This document shows positions 1 to 7,793 of a stretch of 64,000 bases of DNA, piece after piece. A model generated the notes under the pieces. It did no database searches and was not told where the DNA came from. It saw only the letters and a program-made list of their open reading frames with translations. Origin of the DNA: a bacterium (lineage in GTDB: Bacteria > Acidobacteriota > Thermoanaerobaculia > Multivoradales > J023); assembly GCA_024226315.1 (NCBI GenBank), contig JAAELT010000420.1, forward strand, positions 86,964-150,963, in the 5' to 3' direction. The position numbers were made by a program, and so were the translations under genes. Position 1 is the first letter of the stretch. Each line of letters opens with the position of its first letter.

Positions 1-35
1 GTCCGCGACCACGGCGACCCGGTGGCGCAATGGGC

Positions 36-383
36 TCACTCGTCTCTGCGCAGCCACCAGACCAGCCAGAGCAGAACGAGGAAGATGATCGGCCGCACCA
101 CCTGGCCGCCCTCGTCGTTGACCAGGTGGGTGTACATCGCCCCGAGCATGATCACGGTGAGTCCGTAGACGGCGTAGCGCGTGGTCTTGGGAACCAGCAG
201 GCCGACGGCGCCGGCGAGCTCGAGGATGCCGATCAGCATCGCGAACCAGGCCGGGTAGCCCCAACCCTCGAACATCGGCACGGCGGCGCCTGTCAGCTTG
301 CCGGCGGCGGCCAGCAGGAATCCGACGGCGAGCAGCACGGCGAGCACCCAGCTGAAGATGCGGCGGATCTGAGCGGGAGACAT
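36..383 (-). CDS. DoxX family membrane protein
   Basis: A 115-residue hydrophobic protein with about four membrane helices, the usual size and layout of DoxX/DoxD-family proteins. The helices lie roughly at residues 8-26, 40-57, 62-80 and 92-108, and the protein ends in a basic WWLRRDE tail. The ATG at 383 is chosen because GAAAGGAG lies 5-8 nt upstream on the minus strand and a TATAAT hexamer sits at 410-405; the longer open frame upstream runs into the divergent gene. DoxX members are inner-membrane proteins of poorly defined redox or stress-related role, so the substrate is unknown. Family assignment is fairly secure, function is not. Confidence 0.8.
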   Translation of the reverse strand: MSPAQIRRIFSWVLAVLLAVGFLLAAAGKLTGAAVPMFEGWGYPAWFAMLIGILELAGAVGLLVPKTTRYAVYGLTVIMLGAMYTHLVNDEGGQVVRPIIFLVLLWLVWWLRRDE

Positions 384-455
384 GGCGGCTCCTTTCGTGG
401 TGGGATTATAGCTTCGGGTGGCTTGTACTAATCTGTACGCCGAAAGGGACGAAAC
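384..455. promoter_or_regulatory. Divergent promoter region
   Basis: The 72-bp gap separates two divergent genes. On the minus strand TATAAT (410-405) followed by a GAAAGGAG ribosome site fits a promoter for the DoxX gene. On the plus strand a TACTAAT-like hexamer near 426-432 and AAAGGGA before the ATG at 456 fit expression of the rightward gene. No convincing -35 boxes were seen. Confidence 0.5.
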
Positions 456-1106
456 ATGACGGATCGAGACAGCTTTTTCGCCGAGGCCGTGGAGACCCTG
501 CGGCACGAAGTGCCCGACGACCTCGACTGGCTGCCGATGGGGGAGGTGCCCCGAATGCGCTGGAGCGACGGCATAGCGGTGGACGAGCGGGTTCCGCGTG
601 GCTGGCTGGTGGCGGCGGCAAAGCGCGGTGAGCCGGAGCCCGACGCCGGCACGAGGCAACGTGCCGCCCTCTTCGATCGCGGCGATGCCGCGACGCTCGG
701 CGCCTGGCTGCTGCGCGTATGGATCGAGCACGACACCGCCGAGCCCGAGCTCACCGAGGCGAGGAAGGCCGAGCTGCGGGGCATCGCCGAGCGCGCGGCG
801 GAGCTGGCGAAACGCTTCGGCCGCGGCGGTTCCGACCCCGAGGAGCGCTACCGTCAGCTGCTGGAGCAGGAAGACAACCGGCCCGCCCCGTCAGCGTTGC
901 CGGACCAGGGACTGCTGGCGGTGGTCGCGGCCTGCGTGGACGACTCTGTTGGCGCCACCGTGGCCACCGACGTCGAGCGCTATTTCGGGGCGTGGCACGA
1001 GAAGCGCCCGGAACAGTGCCGAGCGCTTCTGCGGATCCTGTCGGGGATCGACGATCCCGCCGCCGCCGAGCTGGCGGCGGCGGCGCGGCGAACCTACTCC
1101 TGGTAG
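456..1106 (+). pseudogene. Truncated DUF4132/HEAT-repeat-like protein
   Basis: A 216-residue product resembling the HEAT-like region of large DUF4132 (MolR/WGR-associated) proteins: an ALFDRGDAATLGAWLLRVWI block near residue 69, then a GLLAVVAACVDD block near 149 and an RPEQCRALLRILSGIDDPAA block near 181. In the full-length relatives I recall, this last block is followed by more HEAT repeats and catalytic-size domains; here the product stops five residues after an AAARR run, exactly where the convergent endonuclease gene ends (13-bp tail-to-tail overlap). I infer a deletion removed the 3' part. Translation can start at the ATG at 456 behind AAAGGGA. It may still be expressed as a short protein. 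Family assignment is from memory, without a search. Confidence 0.55.
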
Positions 1107-4100
1107 GTGACCACCAGCTGCGGATGGTTGCCAGCGGTGCCGTTGTTGGCCGAGTAGTAACCCATGTAGTCGTTGCCGCCATCGTCGTTGTCATCCAGGT
1201 CGAAGTAGAACCGGAGCTGCGTGGTGCCGGTCTTGTCGACCGCGGTCAGGCCGACCGGGTCGAGGCTGCCCTCGGACCAGTCACCGTCAGCGGCGGGGCT
1301 CGACAGGGTAGTGGACTTGGCAACGCTGGCCGCCGCCTCGAAGTCGCCGTTGGCCAGCGCGGTCGAGCCGCCCAGGCCTCCGGAGTGGACGTCCACCCAG
1401 CAGACGCCGTGGGTGGTGAACGGGTTGGTGCCGGTGACCTTGCCGCGGCGTAAGCGCAGGGTCGCCGAGACGATGGTGGCGCCATCGGGGATCGACGATG
1501 TGTCGAACGACACCACCGCCTTGTACTGCCGGTCGTTCTTGTGATCGCCGGGCCGCAGCGCGCTCTTGCCGGCGCCGGTGGTGTTGCGCGCGCCGCCGAC
1601 GTTCGAATTCTCGCTCGACTCGCGCACCCAGCCGTCCTCCGCCGCGATCGAGGTGAAGGTCACCTCCACCGGCCCGCTCACCGCGTCGATGGTGACGGTG
1701 ATCTGATCCGAGCCGCCGAGGCCGCCCGAGTCGGTGACCGAGGCGGTGATCGTGTGCGCGCCGACCGACAGCGTCGAGGTGGAGAACGAGCCGCCGGTGC
1801 CGATGGTGCCGTCGATGCTCGACGACCACGACAGGCTGGCGGTGATGTCCCCGTCCTCGGCATCGTTGGCCGAGCCCGTGAAGCCGACCGAGATGCCCTC
1901 GTCGAACGAGGAGCCGTTCGTCGGGGCGCTGATGGTGACGCTCGGCGCGGTGTTGGGCGGCGTGCCGAGCGGGCTCGAGTTGGGCGTCGGGGTCGACTGG
2001 ATCTGCCAGTTGCCGCCGACGTCGATGCGCTCGATCGAGGAGTCCGCCGACGCGTCACCGACCTCCGGAGCACCCACCGAACCGCTCTCGTCGATCAGGC
2101 CGTTGTTGTTGTTCGGCCCGTAGACCACGGCGTCGATCGGCACCGTCGAGCCGGTGACCGAGGTGGCTGGTACGTTGAACAACGCCACGCCGTCACCGGT
2201 GGTGCCCGAGTTCTGGAAGTCGGGGTTGAAGTTCACCGCCAGATCCAGGGCCGGGTTGCCGTTGGCGGCGCTCGAGGTCGGACCGCCGACGACGAAGATC
2301 GCCCCCGGCTGGATGGTGCCCGAGAGCTGCACCAGGCTGGTGGTGTAGTCGGTGCCGCCGTTGCCCAGGCTGAAGCCCGAGAGGTCGATCGCCACCGTGT
2401 CGTTGTTGTAGATCTCCACCCACTCGAGGCCGTCGTCGGTGCCACCCACGTCGTAGAGCACCTCGGACAGCAGCAGGTCACCCCCACTGGGCGCCACCGC
2501 GTCGATGGTGACCGAGATCTGGTCGGAGCCGCCGAGGCCGCCGGAGTCGGTGACCGAGGCGGTGACGGTGTGGACACCGACGGACAGCACGGCGGAGAAG
2601 GATCCACCGGAACCGATCGCGCCGTCGATGCTCGACGTCCAGCTCAAGGAAGCGGTGAGGCTGCCGTCTTCGGCGTCCGTGGCCGAGCCGCTGAAGCTGA
2701 TCGACGTTCCCTCGTCAAAGGTCGAGCCATCCGCTGGCGCGCTGATGGTGACGCTCGGCGCGGTGTTGGGGTTGACCGTGACGGAGATCTGATCGGAGCC
2801 GCCGAGGCCGCCGGAGTCGGTCACCGAGGCAGTGACGGTGTGGACGCCGACCGAGAGCACGGCGGAGAACGAGCCGCCGGTGCCGATCGCACCGTCGAGG
2901 TTCGAGCTCCAGCTCAAGGAAGCCGTGAGGCTGCCGTCCTCGGGGTCGGTGGCCGAGCCGCTGAAGCTGATGGACGTACCCTCACTGAAGTTCGAGCCGT
3001 CCGCCGGCGCGCTGATGGTGACGCTCGGCGCCTGGTTGCCTGCGGGCGGCGGCAGGGTCGTCGAGTTGGGGGTCGGGCTACTCTGGATCTGCCAGGCGCC
3101 GGCCAGGGACGTCCTCTCGATGGAGGAGCCAGCCGACGCGTCGCCCACCTCGGGCGCGTTCGCCGAGCCGGTCTCGTCGATCAGGCCGCTGTTGTTGTTC
3201 GAGCCGTAGACGACGGCGTCGATCGGCACCGTCGCGCCGTTCACCTGGGCGCAAGGCACGTCGAACAGCGCCACGCCGTCGCCGGTCGAACCGGAGTTCT
3301 GGAAGTCGGGGCTGAAGTTCGCCACCTGGTCGTAGACCGGGTTGGCGTTGGTGCCGCTCGAGGTCGGGCCGCCGACGACGAAGGTGGCGCCGGACGCGAC
3401 ACTGCCCGAGAGCTGAACCGTCGAATAGGTGTAGTCGGTGCCGCCGTTGGCCAGGCAGAAGCCCGAGAGATCGGCGGCCGAGGAGCCCGAGTTGTAGATC
3501 TCCACCCACTCGAAGCCGTCGTCGCCCGAGGAGACGTCGTAGAGCACCTCGGAGAGCACCACGTCACCGCCGCCACCGCCGCCACCCGAGGGCGTGGCCG
3601 AGGCCTCGTTGCTGTCGGCGCTCTCGTTGGCCGAGGTGTCGACCGCGGTCACCACGTAGTAGTAGGTGGTGCCGGCGGTTAGGCCTGAGTCGGTGTAGAA
3701 GGCGTTGGTTTCCACCGAGCCGGTGATGCGGGCGTAGGGGCCGCCGCTGGTGGTCGCGCGGTACACGTGGTAGCCGGCCAGGTCGGGCTCGGAGCTCGCG
3801 TTCCACATCAGGTCCACCAGGCCGGTGCCCGCCACCGCCACCAGGCCGGTGGGCGCGGCCGGCGGCGTGGTGTCACCGGTGCCGCAGAGGTTGTTGTGCA
3901 GGCACTCGGCCCACTCGGGATGGTCGATGAACGGGTTGCGGTTGCCCTGGAAGCTGTAGACGACCTCGTTGCGCCAGATCTCATAGCTGTCCACCGGATC
4001 CTGGGCGTGCCACTGCAGCAGCACCGAGAGCATGCCCATGTAGGCCACCGACTCGTTGTTGCCGGTGTTGCCACTGTCGATCAGCGCCTCGCTGTCGGTG

Positions 4101-4810
4101 ACGATCAGGTCCGGCTCGGCCGAGCCGGTGCCGCCGTGGTTGCCGCCTTCGTAGCGGATGTCCATGTAGAGAATCGCCCGCGCCACGTCGCCCTTGCGGC
4201 CGTCCCAGGTCTCCCAGGTGCCTTGGGCGAACGAGCCCGTGGTCCAGTTGGAGTTGCCGGGGTAGACGCCCGAGCCGCCGCCGCGGCCGTCGTTGAGGTC
4301 GGTGGTGTTCTCCGAGCAGCCGGCGTTGCACAGCCGGAACGGCTTGTTGCTGCGCGAGGAGTTGTAGCCGCCGTCGCAGGCGAACAGGTGATGGGTGTCG
4401 GTGTAGGGGTAGTTGTCGACGTTGTCGTCGGGGAAGCCGTAGGACTTCGGCCACGAGTGCTCGCGGTTGTAGGCGCCGACGCCGCCCGGGATCTTGGTGT
4501 AGCTGGCGTTCTTGTAGATGTCGATGATGTTGGCCGTGTTGTTCGGATCCTCGTCGGCCAGATTGACGATGTCCCAGGTGTCGGTCGAGGTGTCGGTGTA
4601 GGGGAAGCGGGTGTGGTCGTCGATCACGTCGTGGAGCGTCGCGCGCAGGGACGTGGCGTCGGTGGCGTCCACCGTGTCGTAGTACCCGGCCGGCGGCTGC
4701 GCGGCGAGCGCCGAGGCGCCGAGCAGCAGCGCCAGGGCGAACAATGCCGGCAGGCGCATCCGATGCGCGGAATGTAGGTGTTGCGACGCGTTTCTTGTAT
4801 CTGAACGCAT
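1094..4810 (-). CDS. Secreted endonuclease I with FN3, lamin-tail and Ig-like domains
   Basis: A 1238-residue exported protein. After a signal peptide (hydrophobic core about residues 19-36) comes an endonuclease I domain (about 40-305) with the NREHSWPKS signature and a nearby THHLFACD histidine motif, typical of Ca/Mg-dependent extracellular nucleases of the EndA/YhcR group. Then follow a fibronectin III domain (~315-405), a glycine linker, a lamin-tail domain (~412-560), two near-identical Ig/cadherin-like domains (~590-770), a second lamin-tail domain (~774-930), a third Ig-like domain (~950-1045) and a C-terminal beta domain of the DNRLRE/CBM96 type (~1050-1236). The ATG at 4810 has AAAGGGGAAG 5 nt upstream; an ATG at 4759 is the alternative. 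It probably degrades external DNA while attached to surfaces or matrix. No standard cell-wall anchor is visible at the C-terminus. Confidence 0.88.
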   Translation of the reverse strand: MRSDTRNASQHLHSAHRMRLPALFALALLLGASALAAQPPAGYYDTVDATDATSLRATLHDVIDDHTRFPYTDTSTDTWDIVNLADEDPNNTANIIDIYKNASYTKIPGGVGAYNREHSWPKSYGFPDDNVDNYPYTDTHHLFACDGGYNSSRSNKPFRLCNAGCSENTTDLNDGRGGGSGVYPGNSNWTTGSFAQGTWETWDGRKGDVARAILYMDIRYEGGNHGGTGSAEPDLIVTDSEALIDSGNTGNNESVAYMGMLSVLLQWHAQDPVDSYEIWRNEVVYSFQGNRNPFIDHPEWAECLHNNLCGTGDTTPPAAPTGLVAVAGTGLVDLMWNASSEPDLAGYHVYRATTSGGPYARITGSVETNAFYTDSGLTAGTTYYYVVTAVDTSANESADSNEASATPSGGGGGGGDVVLSEVLYDVSSGDDGFEWVEIYNSGSSAADLSGFCLANGGTDYTYSTVQLSGSVASGATFVVGGPTSSGTNANPVYDQVANFSPDFQNSGSTGDGVALFDVPCAQVNGATVPIDAVVYGSNNNSGLIDETGSANAPEVGDASAGSSIERTSLAGAWQIQSSPTPNSTTLPPPAGNQAPSVTISAPADGSNFSEGTSISFSGSATDPEDGSLTASLSWSSNLDGAIGTGGSFSAVLSVGVHTVTASVTDSGGLGGSDQISVTVNPNTAPSVTISAPADGSTFDEGTSISFSGSATDAEDGSLTASLSWTSSIDGAIGSGGSFSAVLSVGVHTVTASVTDSGGLGGSDQISVTIDAVAPSGGDLLLSEVLYDVGGTDDGLEWVEIYNNDTVAIDLSGFSLGNGGTDYTTSLVQLSGTIQPGAIFVVGGPTSSAANGNPALDLAVNFNPDFQNSGTTGDGVALFNVPATSVTGSTVPIDAVVYGPNNNNGLIDESGSVGAPEVGDASADSSIERIDVGGNWQIQSTPTPNSSPLGTPPNTAPSVTISAPTNGSSFDEGISVGFTGSANDAEDGDITASLSWSSSIDGTIGTGGSFSTSTLSVGAHTITASVTDSGGLGGSDQITVTIDAVSGPVEVTFTSIAAEDGWVRESSENSNVGGARNTTGAGKSALRPGDHKNDRQYKAVVSFDTSSIPDGATIVSATLRLRRGKVTGTNPFTTHGVCWVDVHSGGLGGSTALANGDFEAAASVAKSTTLSSPAADGDWSEGSLDPVGLTAVDKTGTTQLRFYFDLDDNDDGGNDYMGYYSANNGTAGNHPQLVVTYQE

Positions 4811-4981
4811 TGAGCTTCCCCTTTAGGAGGTTTGCAAATAGGGCAAGCCAGAAGGCACACATGTACCTTCCGGCCGCACCGTCCGGATAAGCGGGCGAAC
4901 GTCGCCGCCTGCTTCAGATTTGTGAGCCAATCAAGGGGAGCAAGAAGTGGGCCAATCGACCGATTCTGTCCAGGCGAGCCC

Positions 4982-5002
4982 TATCTCCCGGAGCGGGAGA
5001 TA
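4982..5002. repeat. Perfect 9-bp dyad upstream of the endonuclease gene
   Basis: TATCTCCCG at 4982-4990 and its exact reverse complement CGGGAGATA at 4994-5002, separated by GAG. It is about 175 bp upstream of the secreted nuclease start. No T-run follows on the minus strand, so an operator is about as likely as a terminator. Confidence 0.5.
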
Positions 5003-5042
5003 TTCAGCTTTTAGGGTCGGTTGCCGAGGGGCTGACTTACAG

Positions 5043-5067
5043 ACCTGAGACGGGGGTTTTCTCAGGT
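5043..5067 (-). terminator. Candidate terminator hairpin
   Basis: ACCTGAGA (5043-5050) pairs perfectly with TCTCAGGT (5060-5067) around a 9-nt loop. It lies about 115 nt past the stop of the gene ending at 5180. There is no clear U-tract, so it may be only a 3' stem-loop. Confidence 0.4.
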
Positions 5068-5179
5068 TTGAGAAGAAGCGCCGGGCGAAGCCGGACGAGC
5101 GAACGGGCCCGATCGACGAGGCGGACGTGCCGCCCGTCGACCGGGCCCATCGCCGGGGCTCGTCGAGCTTCGCGGCGGG

Positions 5180-5959
5180 TTACCTGGCCCAGGACCTGAA
5201 GGTGTCGTAGTACAGGTTGATGCGGAACATCTCCCCGGGGAGGAACCGCGAGGCCTGCCACTGCAGGACACCGTCCGCGTCCACTCGGCCGGTCGGCAGC
5301 GGACCGATCGGCGCGGGGTTGTTCCGATTCTGGAACGCCCCGGGCCCATGCGACCCGATCCACGGCTCGTCGAGAGGCAGGTCGCTGGGCATGGCGACCA
5401 TGTTGACGACGTGCGCCCGTTTCTCCTCCGGGGCGTCGCTGTCCAGGTTGTAGCTGAAGATCGAGTACCGGGTCTTGTCCCAGTGGGCCTGGTAGTTCGC
5501 CCAGCCGGCGCTGCCGCCGGTGTCGACGTCCAGGTCCGCGTAGCGCTTGACCAGGAAATCTTCGAGGTCCACGTCCTTGCGGCCGCAGTTCGAGATTTCC
5601 ATCCTGATGATGGCCCGGGTGGCGTTCTTCGAGATGATGAACGTCTGGCGGATCGTGATCAGGTCATCGTCGGTCCGGCTCACGGTCTTCTTCACGAACT
5701 CGCGCTTGTTATCCCTGCAGATCTTGCTGCTGAGGCAATTGATGCCCGAGTCCTGACCGTAGACGTGGTACTTGACGTTGTCGGCGCCGCCGATCTTGTA
5801 GGCCAACGTGTAGCCTTCCCAGAAGTCGCCGACACCCAGGTGCTCGTAGACTCCTTCCGGCTCCAGGGAAGCCAAACCCACGTCCGGGTTCCTTCCGATC
5901 AGCTGGCCGCAATCACTGACTCCCCATCTCGCTCGAATTCCATTGACGACATCAGACAT
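5180..5959 (-). CDS. Hypothetical protein, unrecognised family
   Basis: A 259-residue soluble protein without signal peptide or membrane helix. The sequence alternates short beta-like stretches with charged loops. A central segment around residues 95-145 (ITIRQTFIIS, RAIIRMEISNCG, DVDLEDF) reads like a beta-sandwich core, and four cysteines lie in the first half. It ends YYDTFRSWAR. The ATG at 5959 is supported by GGAAGGAG 8 nt upstream. It is monocistronic as far as can be seen, with 237 bp to the divergent CGNR regulator and 369 bp to the nuclease. I recognise no family and propose no function. Confidence 0.75.
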   Translation of the reverse strand: MSDVVNGIRARWGVSDCGQLIGRNPDVGLASLEPEGVYEHLGVGDFWEGYTLAYKIGGADNVKYHVYGQDSGINCLSSKICRDNKREFVKKTVSRTDDDLITIRQTFIISKNATRAIIRMEISNCGRKDVDLEDFLVKRYADLDVDTGGSAGWANYQAHWDKTRYSIFSYNLDSDAPEEKRAHVVNMVAMPSDLPLDEPWIGSHGPGAFQNRNNPAPIGPLPTGRVDADGVLQWQASRFLPGEMFRINLYYDTFRSWAR

Positions 5960-6181
5960 TTCAATCTCCTTCCCATTTCAAGTTGCTGTTCAAACTAAGT
6001 CGTTCACACTTGATCTACTTCCCGAGCACATCACCTCCCGCTGCTAGATCAGACCGCAATGATCGGGACGTTCGATCGAGGACTCGACGCACCCGGCTCG
6101 ACGCCCGTTACCAAGGACGGTCCCACTCGTCGACGTTTGGTTTAGCGTTCCGCGGATGGTGACGAGGCGGTTGCGGTGAGC

Positions 6182-6187
6182 TATAAT
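6182..6187 (+). promoter_or_regulatory. -10 box for a leaderless transcript
   Basis: A perfect TATAAT hexamer ends 9 nt before the ATG at 6197. With normal -10 to start spacing, transcription would begin within 0-3 nt of the ATG. There is no Shine-Dalgarno sequence before that ATG. An upstream in-frame ATG at 6176 precedes the hexamer and would not be transcribed. Confidence 0.6.
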
Positions 6188-6196
6188 CGCGCCTGT

Positions 6197-6850
6197 ATGG
6201 CGCAAAAAGTCAAGAAAAATGGTGTCCCGCGCGAGCTGGAGCGGGCAGGTGCCCTGGGCCTCGCGTTCGCCAACACGACGATGCCGGCTCACGACAACCG
6301 GCGCAAGGCGCCCGTCGTCGAGCCCGCGCTGCTGCTCGACAGCTATGCCCGGCTGATCGGCTGGGTGCAGAGAATGGGGGCTCTGGCGGCAGCCGACTGC
6401 GACCGGCTGAGGCAGCTGGCGGCCGAGCGGCCGGAGGAGGCCGCCAGGGTGATCGCCGCGGCCCGCGAGTTGCGGCCGGCGATCCTGCAGGTCTTTACCG
6501 CGGTGGTGATGGAGGAAGAACCGAGGCCGCAGGATCTCGACTCCATCAATGCCGCCCTGCGGGTACGTCGGATCGTTCGCGGGCCGGAGGGCTTTGGCTG
6601 GGCCGAAACCGGAGCCCCGGACGCGCTCGACCGCGTGCTCGCGCCGATCGCGCAGTCCGCGGCGGATCTCCTGACCTCGGACAGGCTCCCCAGGCTACGC
6701 CAGTGTGCCGCCAAGGGCTGCTTCCGGCTGTACATCTACCGCAGTCCCCGACGCCTGTGGTGCGACATGAACCTCTGCGGCAATCGCCTCAAGGGCCAGC
6801 GGAATCGGGAACGCTGGAGGCGGGCGCGGAGTGCGCGTATCGTGGGATGA
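6197..6850 (+). CDS. CGNR zinc-finger protein with ABATE domain
   Basis: A 217-residue protein with an N-terminal helical ABATE-type region (about residues 25-150) and a C-terminal CGNR zinc finger (about 160-205). The finger shows RLRQCAAKGC, then FRLYIYRS, then RRLWCDMNLCGNR, with the four expected cysteines and the CGNR signature followed by basic residues. Such proteins are predicted stress-related transcription regulators binding DNA through the finger. The start at 6197 rather than 6176 follows the TATAAT at 6182. The 43-bp repeat array begins within a few bases of the stop codon. Targets are unknown. Confidence 0.85.
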   Translation: MAQKVKKNGVPRELERAGALGLAFANTTMPAHDNRRKAPVVEPALLLDSYARLIGWVQRMGALAAADCDRLRQLAAERPEEAARVIAAARELRPAILQVFTAVVMEEEPRPQDLDSINAALRVRRIVRGPEGFGWAETGAPDALDRVLAPIAQSAADLLTSDRLPRLRQCAAKGCFRLYIYRSPRRLWCDMNLCGNRLKGQRNRERWRRARSARIVG

Positions 6851-6852
6851 CA

Positions 6853-7220
6853 CCAACCTCTCGCACGTGTGATGAGTGGTTCAGAGTGGTAGCATCAAAC
6901 CCCTCGCACGTGTGATGAGTGGTTCGGTGTGAAAACACTAGACCCCTCGCATGTGTGATGAGTGGTTCGGTGTTTCCAGGCCAAACCCCTCGCACGTGTG
7001 GTGACTGGTTCGGTGTGAAAACATCAAACCCCTCGTATGTGTGATGAGCGGTTCGGTGTTTCCAGGCCAAACCCCTCGCACGTGTGGTGACTGGTTCGGT
7101 GAATTTCAAGAAACCAGTCGTATGTGTGGCGACAGGTTCGGTGTTTGGCTATCGAACCACTCGCCACGGTGGAGACGGGTTGCCGGATCTTTCTCGAACC
7201 GGTTTCCACGGTGGAGAGCG
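6853..7220. repeat. Tandem array of ~43-bp imperfect palindromes
   Basis: About eight and a half direct repeats, nearly all 43 bp. Boundaries by eye: 6853-6900, 6901-6943, 6944-6986, 6987-7029, 7030-7072, 7073-7114, 7115-7157, 7158-7199, then a decayed unit. Each unit has a core with CTCGCACGTGTGATGAG followed by TGGTTCGGTGT and then a 13-bp tail. Tails alternate between GAAAACATCAAAC-like and TTCCAGGCCAAAC. The core is itself an inverted repeat with arms AACCNCTC and GAGNGGTT around an 11-nt loop. In the unit at 7115 the arms become AACCAGTC and GACAGGTT, so the pairing is kept. The array lies between two convergent genes. A CRISPR is excluded by the very short recurring spacers. Confidence 0.85.
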
Positions 7221-7247
7221 GCCCGGTGTCAACGGATCCGGTCGGGG

Positions 7248-7724
7248 CTACCGCGACAGGTACCGTTCTTTGATGATCTTCAGGTGGTGCAGCTCGTGCC
7301 CCGCGATGTGGTAGGCGGCGGCGCGCACACTCATCGGGTTGCCGTCGGCGGTCCCCTGCCGCTCGAAGGCGTCATCGTCGAGGCCGTCGAACAGCGCGAT
7401 GGTGGCGCGGCGGACGGCCTGGTATTCCTCGATGATGCTGGTGAGCTGCCGCGAGTCGGCGCCCGAGGCCACTGCGTAGTCGTCCTGCTCGAAGCCCGGC
7501 AGCTCGGTTGTGTCGTCGCGAGCGAAGCGCAGTGCGCGGTAGCTGTAGATGCGCTCGTCGTCCACGATGTGTACCAGGATCTCTTTGATCGTCCACTTGC
7601 CGGGTGCGTAACGGTAGGCGAGCTGCTCCTCGTCGAGGGACCGGGCGAGCGCCCGCATGGTCTCGAAGTTGGCTCTCAGATGCTCCAGCACCCGGCCGTT
7701 GCCGGGCAGGAGGTCGATGTACAT
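7248..7724 (-). CDS. DinB-family (four-helix) protein, N-terminus probably frameshifted
   Basis: A 158-residue DinB/YfiT-superfamily protein. The metal-site histidines are visible in ILVHIVDDE (near residue 52) and in the C-terminal AGHELHHLKII. The fold is a four-helix bundle seen in metal-dependent thiol transferases and DNA-damage-induced proteins. Relatives usually begin with a short leader of the type PRPxExAPYxxxYIxLxPG. That leader is present here just upstream in the same frame (PPKPRPGEFAPYAS before the ATG at 7724) but without a start codon. An ATG at 7777 is in the neighbouring frame, and one extra base in the six-C run (7761-7766) would join the two. Either this is an indel or translation begins at 7724. 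Substrate unknown. Confidence 0.8.
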   Translation of the reverse strand: MYIDLLPGNGRVLEHLRANFETMRALARSLDEEQLAYRYAPGKWTIKEILVHIVDDERIYSYRALRFARDDTTELPGFEQDDYAVASGADSRQLTSIIEEYQAVRRATIALFDGLDDDAFERQGTADGNPMSVRAAAYHIAGHELHHLKIIKERYLSR

Positions 7725-7793
7725 CGAGGCGTAGGGGGCGAACTCGCCGGGTCTGGGCTTGGGGGGATCGTCCTCATGGTTCGTTCGCCCGAG

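Larger units (their letters stand above)
4811..5179. other. Intergenic region with two hairpins
   Basis: No gene is supported in these 369 bp. They contain the upstream region of the secreted endonuclease gene (a ribosome site at about 4815-4824) and two perfect inverted repeats listed separately. Both flanking genes are on the minus strand, so the right half is the 3' region of the gene ending at 5180. Confidence 0.6.

Noticed and set aside
1541..3682. 713-codon open frame opposite the secreted nuclease
   Set aside because: Low-complexity Arg/Gly/Val composition typical of the antisense of a high-GC gene.
6789..7209. Open frames through the 43-bp array on the minus strand
   Set aside because: The 43-bp period shifts frame each unit, so peptides are just translated repeats; no ribosome site.
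6853..7220. CRISPR array
   Set aside because: Spacers would be only ~13 bp, recur between units, and no cas genes are present.
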